From positions 1 through 8,619 of the forward strand of contig JARKOR010000194.1 of the NCBI GenBank assembly GCA_029975625.1: a stretch of DNA of 8,619 nt, given 5' to 3'. The first letter of the stretch is position 1, and each line of letters starts with the position of its first letter. A model generated the notes under the pieces. The model was not told the DNA's origin. It saw only the letters and a list, made by a program, of their open reading frames with translations, and did no database searches. The stretch is from Nanosynbacter sp. GTDB taxonomy: Bacteria; Patescibacteriota; Saccharimonadia; Saccharimonadales; Saccharimonadaceae. Of the stretch, positions 5,351-8,619 are shown one piece after another. The position numbers and the translations under genes were made by a program.

Positions 5351-6501
5351 TTGTAGAACTGCACATTATCCAGAACTTCGCCCCTTCCAACCTGAATCGT
5401 GACGATTCCAATGCACCTAAAGATTGCGAGTTCGGCGGCTATCGTCGTGCCAGGATTTCAAGTCAGTGCATCAAGCGTTCGGTTCGTCGTCATGCGGCCT
5501 TTGCCGATGCGGTAAAGTCTGCGGGAGGCGAGGTCGGCATTAGGACCAAGCGGCTTAAAACGCGGCTGGTTGGGCTGCTGGTTGAAAAATACAGCAAACC
5601 TGCAGCAGAAGCTGAAAAGGTGGCTTCAGCCATTATAGACCTGCTCGGTTTTAAATTAGGCGATGCGGAGAAGACCGAATACCTGCTTTACTTGGGGGAG
5701 GGTGAGGTAAAGGAGTTGGTGAATATCTCCCTGTCCGCCTGGGATGGTTTGACCGCCTTGGAAATCGACAAGGAGAAAAAGAAAAAGGATGCTGCGCCGG
5801 AAGCGCTCAAGCAGGCCCAGGACTCCTTGAAGTCCGTGGTGGCCAAGGCACGTAAAGAAGCGCGCAGTTATGCGGCGGATATTGCCCTTTTTGGTCGCAT
5901 GGTGGCGGACAACAAAAACATGAATGTGGACGCTGCCTGCCAGGTAGCCCATGCACTTTCAACTCACAAGGTCGAGATGGAAATGGATTATTTTACCGCC
6001 ATTGATGATCTTCAACCGGGTGAAGATTCCGGTTCCGACATGATCGGCGTGGTTGAGTTCAACAGTTCATGTTTCTATCGCTATTCAGCCATAGACCTGA
6101 ACAAACTGAATGAAAACCTCGGTTTCAACAGTGACCTGCTGGCAGCAACGGTTAAGGGATACATCGACGCATCGGTCAAAGCGGTCCCGACTGGCAAACA
6201 GAACAGCATGGCGGCACAGAACCCCCCCGGTTATGTACGGGTTCTGGTGCGCCAGGACGGTTTCCCTTGGTCGCTCGCCAATGCCTTCCAAAAGCCGGTT
6301 TACGCAAGCCGTGACAATGGTTCGCTGGAAGAAGTTTCAATTACTGCGCTTGAGAAGTATCTGGCTCGTCTGAAATCGGTCTATGGAGAAGGCTCAATCG
6401 TATGTGATGCCATGTTTAATCTGTACGACGAAAATACGGGCAGTCTGGAACAACTGCTGAAAGCTGTCGGTGCAAGCCTGAGCAAGGAGGCTACAGCATG
6501 A
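5347..6501 (+). CDS. cas7e: Cas7e (Cse4/CasC), backbone subunit of Cascade
   Basis: This is the crRNA-binding backbone: six copies normally coat a 32-nt guide in 6-nt steps. The N terminus MIVELHIIQNFAPSNLNRDD, followed by CEFGGYRRARISSQCIKRS, is the standard Cas7e start, with the RRM-type fold and the basic stretch that contacts RNA. The later GKQNSMAAQNPPGYVRVLVR (near 280) is also conserved. A Lys-rich, probably helical segment at about 138-170 (DKEKKKKDAAPEALKQ) lies in the middle. At 384 residues the protein is slightly longer than the E. coli one (about 363). AAGGAG (5334-5339) precedes the ATG by seven bases, and the ATGA overlaps join it to cas11 and cas5e. A guide of 21 nt, as in the local mini-CRISPR, would need fewer copies of this subunit. 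Confidence 0.96.
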   Translation: MIVELHIIQNFAPSNLNRDDSNAPKDCEFGGYRRARISSQCIKRSVRRHAAFADAVKSAGGEVGIRTKRLKTRLVGLLVEKYSKPAAEAEKVASAIIDLLGFKLGDAEKTEYLLYLGEGEVKELVNISLSAWDGLTALEIDKEKKKKDAAPEALKQAQDSLKSVVAKARKEARSYAADIALFGRMVADNKNMNVDAACQVAHALSTHKVEMEMDYFTAIDDLQPGEDSGSDMIGVVEFNSSCFYRYSAIDLNKLNENLGFNSDLLAATVKGYIDASVKAVPTGKQNSMAAQNPPGYVRVLVRQDGFPWSLANAFQKPVYASRDNGSLEEVSITALEKYLARLKSVYGEGSIVCDAMFNLYDENTGSLEQLLKAVGASLSKEATA

Positions 6502-7211
6502 ACAGTGTACTGCTCATACGCTGTGTCGGCCCCATGCAGTCGTGGGGGACACGGAGCCGTTTTCAAGAACGGGACACTGAGCGGGAACCGAGCAAGAGCG
6601 GTGTGATCGGCATACTCTGCGCCGCGCTAGGGCGCGACCGGAGTGAAACTATGGATGATTTGGCGGCGCTGAGAATGGGTATTCGGGTTGACCGGGAAGG
6701 AAAGCTGGAAAAAGACTTCCAGACCGCTCAAGACGTTGCGGTCGCCGGTGGCAATACTACTCAGAATCTGCTTTCAAACCGCTACTATCTTGCCGATGCT
6801 GCCTTTCTGGTAGGCTTCGAAGGACCGGCGGAACTGCTCAAATTGCTCCACAGCGCCTTGGCCCGGCCAGTATGGCCGCTCTTTCTTGGACGCAAATCCT
6901 ATGTCCCTTCTGAGCCGTTTTTCCTGGCTGACGGTTTGCAAGACAATATCTCCCTGCATGATGCCTTAACTTGTTTCCGTTTTTTGTTCACGCCAGAAGA
7001 ACTAAAGCACCGTCTGGAGGCAGTAAAAAAAGGACGTGCCGATAAAATACGCTTTGTAGTCGAGACGGATGCCGTGACTCACGAGGTACGAAACGATCAG
7101 CCTAAAAGCTTTGCCCTTGGGAAACGCGAATTTCGTCAGAGATACGTGGCAACGGGTTATAAGGATATTGCAGAATTCCCATTTGCAAGGGAGGTGGTGT
7201 CATGTACCTGA
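6498..7211 (+). CDS. cas5e: Cas5e (CasD), crRNA 5'-handle-binding subunit of Cascade
   Basis: Cas5e caps the 5' end of the crRNA by gripping the 8-nt handle and anchors Cas8e. The N-terminal CVGPMQSWGTRSRFQERDTE and then SKSGVIGILCAALGRDR are the hallmark Cas5e sequence. The middle RPVWPLFLGRKSYVPSEPFF (about 122-141) is likewise conserved. At 237 residues it is close to E. coli CasD (about 224). ATG 6498 overlaps the cas7e stop and follows AAGGAGG (6484-6490) by seven bases. The end overlaps cas6e by ten bases. In I-E systems this protein is not the processing nuclease, and no catalytic site is expected. Confidence 0.96.
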   Translation: MNSVLLIRCVGPMQSWGTRSRFQERDTEREPSKSGVIGILCAALGRDRSETMDDLAALRMGIRVDREGKLEKDFQTAQDVAVAGGNTTQNLLSNRYYLADAAFLVGFEGPAELLKLLHSALARPVWPLFLGRKSYVPSEPFFLADGLQDNISLHDALTCFRFLFTPEELKHRLEAVKKGRADKIRFVVETDAVTHEVRNDQPKSFALGKREFRQRYVATGYKDIAEFPFAREVVSCT

Positions 7212-7810
7212 CGCAGTTGAACCTTAAGCGGCTGGACCGGTCGGTTGTCAAGGTTCTTGCGGATATCTACCGGCTGCATCAGGCAGTGATGAAGGGTTTC
7301 GCTGCCTACAGGGAGACGGAAAGGGTTTTGTACCGAGTAGAACCGGAAGAGCGAGACGGGCTGGTGTCGATTCTTGTACAGAGCCCTCAGACTCCTGATT
7401 GGCGACAGCTTACCGAAGAGAATAGAGGTATCGTTTCTGCAAGGGCTAAAGAGTTTTCTCCCGCTTTCCAGGAGGGGCAACGGTTTATGTTTCGTCTTAG
7501 GGCGAATCCGACGGTAACTAGGGAGGGGAAAAGGCGCGGACTTATTCGGGACGAATCGTTGCTGGAATGGCTGGAAAAGAAGCATGAACGGCTTGGAGTC
7601 CGGTTTTGTGGTATGGACGCCATTGACGAAGGATATGTCAATGGCAGCAAAATAAAAGGGGATAAGAGGCATCAGTTGAGCTTGAAGACGGCACGTTTTG
7701 AGGGGGTCTTGGAGGTAGCGGATGCTAAAACCTTCACGGAAGCTTTTCGTAACGGCATCGGCCCAGCCAAAGCATTTGGCTGCGGGCTTTTGTCTCTGGC
7801 GAGGGTGTGA
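7202..7810 (+). CDS. cas6e: Cas6e (Cse3/CasE), crRNA-processing endoribonuclease
   Basis: This enzyme cuts the repeat at the 3' base of its hairpin, leaving the 8-nt handle, and stays bound to the hairpin. DIYRLHQAVMKGF places Tyr23 and His26 at the catalytic positions known from Cse3/CasE. Near the C terminus GIGPAKAFGCGLLSLARV forms the Gly-rich loop that ends nearly all Cas6e proteins. At 202 residues it matches E. coli CasE (199). GGGAGG (7189-7194) precedes ATG 7202 by seven bases, inside the end of cas5e. Its TGA (7808-7810) is also the first three bases of repeat R1, so the inserted cassette begins exactly at the gene's end without damaging it. Its likely substrates include both hairpins of the local mini-CRISPR. 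Confidence 0.95.
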   Translation: MYLTQLNLKRLDRSVVKVLADIYRLHQAVMKGFAAYRETERVLYRVEPEERDGLVSILVQSPQTPDWRQLTEENRGIVSARAKEFSPAFQEGQRFMFRLRANPTVTREGKRRGLIRDESLLEWLEKKHERLGVRFCGMDAIDEGYVNGSKIKGDKRHQLSLKTARFEGVLEVADAKTFTEAFRNGIGPAKAFGCGLLSLARV

Positions 7811-7849
7811 AATCCCCCCCCGTCCCCCCTTTTTCAAAGTGGGGTGACT
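7808..7849 (+). repeat. C/G-rich interspersed repeat, copy R1
   Basis: It begins TGAAATCCCC, passes through CCCCCCTTTTTCAAAG and ends TGGGGTGACT. CTTT pairs with AAAG and CCCC with GGGG, so each copy can form a hairpin. Related copies are R3 in the same orientation and R2 and R4 inverted. The first three bases are the cas6e stop codon. Confidence 0.8.
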
Positions 7850-7878
7850 GAAAGGCAATGCGCGTGCAGAAGTGTTAA

Positions 7879-8016
7879 TTCATTGATTTGGAGCACTTAT
7901 TTCGGATTTCCAACGGGCAGAAAACTCGTGACTATGGCAATAGCGAACTGGCGGACAGTCAATACCTCGCTTTTGTAAAAGAAGTGCCGGGGGATAGTAA
8001 AAGCTCCCCACTTTAA
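7879..8016 (+). pseudogene. Unidentified protein-like fragment between repeats R1 and R2
   Basis: One frame is open for 45 codons, from a TAA at 7876 to TAA 8014-8016. It reads FIDLEHLFRISNGQKTRD and then YGNSELADSQYLAFVKEV, with ordinary protein-like composition. The only start codon is TTG 7888, without a ribosome binding site, and an ATG in the same frame at 7858 is cut off by the TAA. The last codons run into repeat R2. It may be a decayed gene carried with the repeats, or noncoding. I recognise no family. Confidence 0.22.
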
Positions 8017-8042
8017 CAAAGGGGGGCCGGGGGGGGATTCAT
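8003..8042 (-). repeat. C/G-rich interspersed repeat, copy R2 (inverted)
   Basis: Inverted relative to R1: GCTCCCCACTTTAACAAAGG, then a G-run (GGGGCC, GGGGGGGG), ending ATTCATG. Its last bases include the ATG start codon of the DUF559 gene. With R1 it encloses about 150 bases. Confidence 0.8.
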
Positions 8043-8400
8043 GCTCGAATACAATGTAAACTTGAAGGCTGCGTCGCGCGAGCTTCGAAACCACATGACT
8101 GAGGCCGAGCTGCTGTTATGGTCACGAATAAGGAAAAGGCAACTTCTTGATATTCAGTTCTACCGTCAGAAACCGATTGGTTCGTATGTTGTTGATTTCT
8201 ATGCTCCGGCTGCGAAAATAGTGATCGAGGTGGACGGCAGCCAACATCTGGAACCCGAGTATATGCAAAGAGACGAGGCGCGTGATCAGTATATGGCTGA
8301 TGAGGGATTATCGGTGCTGCGCTTCAGCAACGTCCAGGTGCTGTGTGAAACTGACGTCGTGGTGGAGCGGATTCTTGATGTAATTCGGGAGAGGTTATGA
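8041..8400 (+). CDS. DUF559 family protein, Vsr-like PD-(D/E)xK nuclease fold
   Basis: The 119 residues are a complete DUF559 domain, related to very-short-patch repair (Vsr) endonucleases. SRELRNHMTEAELLLWSRIR (12-31) is the usual N-terminal helix pair. FYRQKPIGSYVVDFY (40-54) and KIVIEVDGSQH (59-69) supply D52 and the E63-x-D65 pair of the nuclease core, and GLSVLRFSN is the conserved strand near 88-96. The biological role of DUF559 proteins is not established. Small copies are often found with C/G-rich repeats, as here, and are suspected to be mobile. The start ATG and the TGA coincide with the ends of repeats R2 and R3. There is no normal Shine-Dalgarno sequence, only the G-run of R2. It interrupts the cas operon and is not a known Cas protein. 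Confidence 0.88.
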   Translation: MLEYNVNLKAASRELRNHMTEAELLLWSRIRKRQLLDIQFYRQKPIGSYVVDFYAPAAKIVIEVDGSQHLEPEYMQRDEARDQYMADEGLSVLRFSNVQVLCETDVVVERILDVIRERL

Positions 8401-8436
8401 AATCCCCCCTGCCCCCATTTTTCAAAGTGGGGTGAC
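8398..8436 (+). repeat. C/G-rich interspersed repeat, copy R3
   Basis: Same orientation as R1: TGAAATCCCCCC, TGCCCCCA, TTTTTCAAAGTGGGGTGACT. The first three bases are the DUF559 stop codon. CTTT/AAAG-type pairing is weaker than in R1 because of the A at 8417. Confidence 0.8.
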
Positions 8437-8444
8437 TTATTTTG

Positions 8445-8484
8445 CCCCCACTCTGACCTGCCAAAGTGAGGTAACCGCAAGGCA
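8445..8484 (+). repeat. Degenerate partial copy of the R1/R3 repeat
   Basis: CCCCCACTCTGACCTG is followed by CCAAAGTGAGGTAACCGCAA and GGCA. This parallels the R1 tail and its flank (CAAAGTGGGGTGACTGAAAG, GGCA), with scattered substitutions. It suggests that several rounds of insertion or duplication built this block. Confidence 0.45.
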
Positions 8485-8513
8485 TATTCATGACGGAAAA
8501 GAAGAGTAATTAA

Positions 8514-8551
8514 AGTCCCACTTTGAAAAAGGGGGATTCAGGGGGATTTCA
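8514..8551 (-). repeat. C/G-rich interspersed repeat, copy R4 (inverted)
   Basis: Inverted copy: AGTCCCACTTTGAAAAAGGG, then GGATTCAGGGGGATTTCA. It marks the right edge of the inserted block, 47 bases before the cas1 start, and pairs with R3 around about 80 bases without a gene. Confidence 0.8.
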
Positions 8552-8598
8552 ACACAGGAATTCAGTAACATTCAACAAACAAAGACCGGAGGCGTCAA

Positions 8599-8619
8599 AT
8601 GCCCGAACCAATCCTTCCA
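8599..8619 (+). CDS. cas1: Probable cas1 (type I-E integrase), first codons only
   Basis: ATG 8599 follows GGAGG (8588-8592) at six bases and gives MPEPILP before the window ends. In I-E operons cas1 follows cas6e, and many Cas1e proteins open with a short Pro-rich stretch of this kind. Identification rests on position, ribosome binding site and only seven residues. The inserted DUF559 block separates it from the interference genes, so it may need its own promoter. The bases 8552-8587 just upstream are AT-rich but show no clear promoter boxes. Confidence 0.6.

Noticed and set aside
7811..7845. Repeat R1 as the cas operon terminator
   Set aside because: It can fold, but no U-run follows the hairpin and the same sequence recurs as an interspersed repeat; at most it attenuates read-through.
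7157..7858. Minus-strand frame of 233 codons opposite cas6e
   Set aside because: Antisense shadow of cas5e/cas6e that also translates repeat R1; its first residues (SHPTLKKGGRGG) are typical of reading such G-rich repeats.

Overview
The window carries most of a type I-E CRISPR-Cas operon on the + strand, in the order cas3 - cas8e (cse1) - cas11 (cse2) - cas7e - cas5e - cas6e. A small repeat-flanked DUF559 cassette follows, and then the first codons of what is very probably cas1. The host looks like a delta-proteobacterium of the Geobacter/Desulfuromonadales kind. That rests on the mid-50s GC content, the Cas sequence style, the I-E repeat type and the DUF559-associated C/G-rich repeats. It is an inference, not a proof.

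Left part (1-706). The 3' end of a DEDDh exonuclease gene is followed by about 140 bases with no recognisable gene. Next comes a short reading frame that looks like the first codons of an abandoned cas3 copy. A compact RNA gene on the minus strand follows. It has a consensus sigma-70 promoter (TTGACA, 17 bases, TATAAT), a start point at the edge of a CRISPR repeat, a repeat whose stem has been rewritten with compensatory changes, a 21-base spacer, a normal I-E repeat, and an intrinsic terminator fused to that repeat. The first 11 bases of the spacer match a site just upstream of cas3. That site has an AAG PAM and overlaps the -35 box of the predicted cas promoter. The arrangement is that of a Cas-regulating crRNA-like RNA (CreR/CreA type): Cascade loaded with this guide would sit on the cas promoter without enough pairing to trigger Cas3 destruction. 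Between that promoter and cas3 lies an unlisted 41-residue single-pass membrane peptide. Its stop codon is part of the cas3 ribosome binding site.

Middle (707-7810). Six tightly coupled cas genes have 4-10 base overlaps at every junction except cas8e/cas11, where the gap is 25 bases. They encode the Cas3 nuclease-helicase and all five Cascade subunits. Catalytic and metal-binding residues of Cas3, and the catalytic His of Cas6e, are visible, so the system appears intact.

Right part (7808-8619). Four copies of a C/G-rich repeat (R1-R4), in alternating orientation, and one degraded copy surround a 119-residue DUF559 (Vsr-like PD-(D/E)xK) gene. Its start and stop codons coincide with repeat ends. 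The roughly 740-base block sits exactly after the cas6e stop codon and separates the interference genes from cas1, which begins at 8599 and runs off the window.
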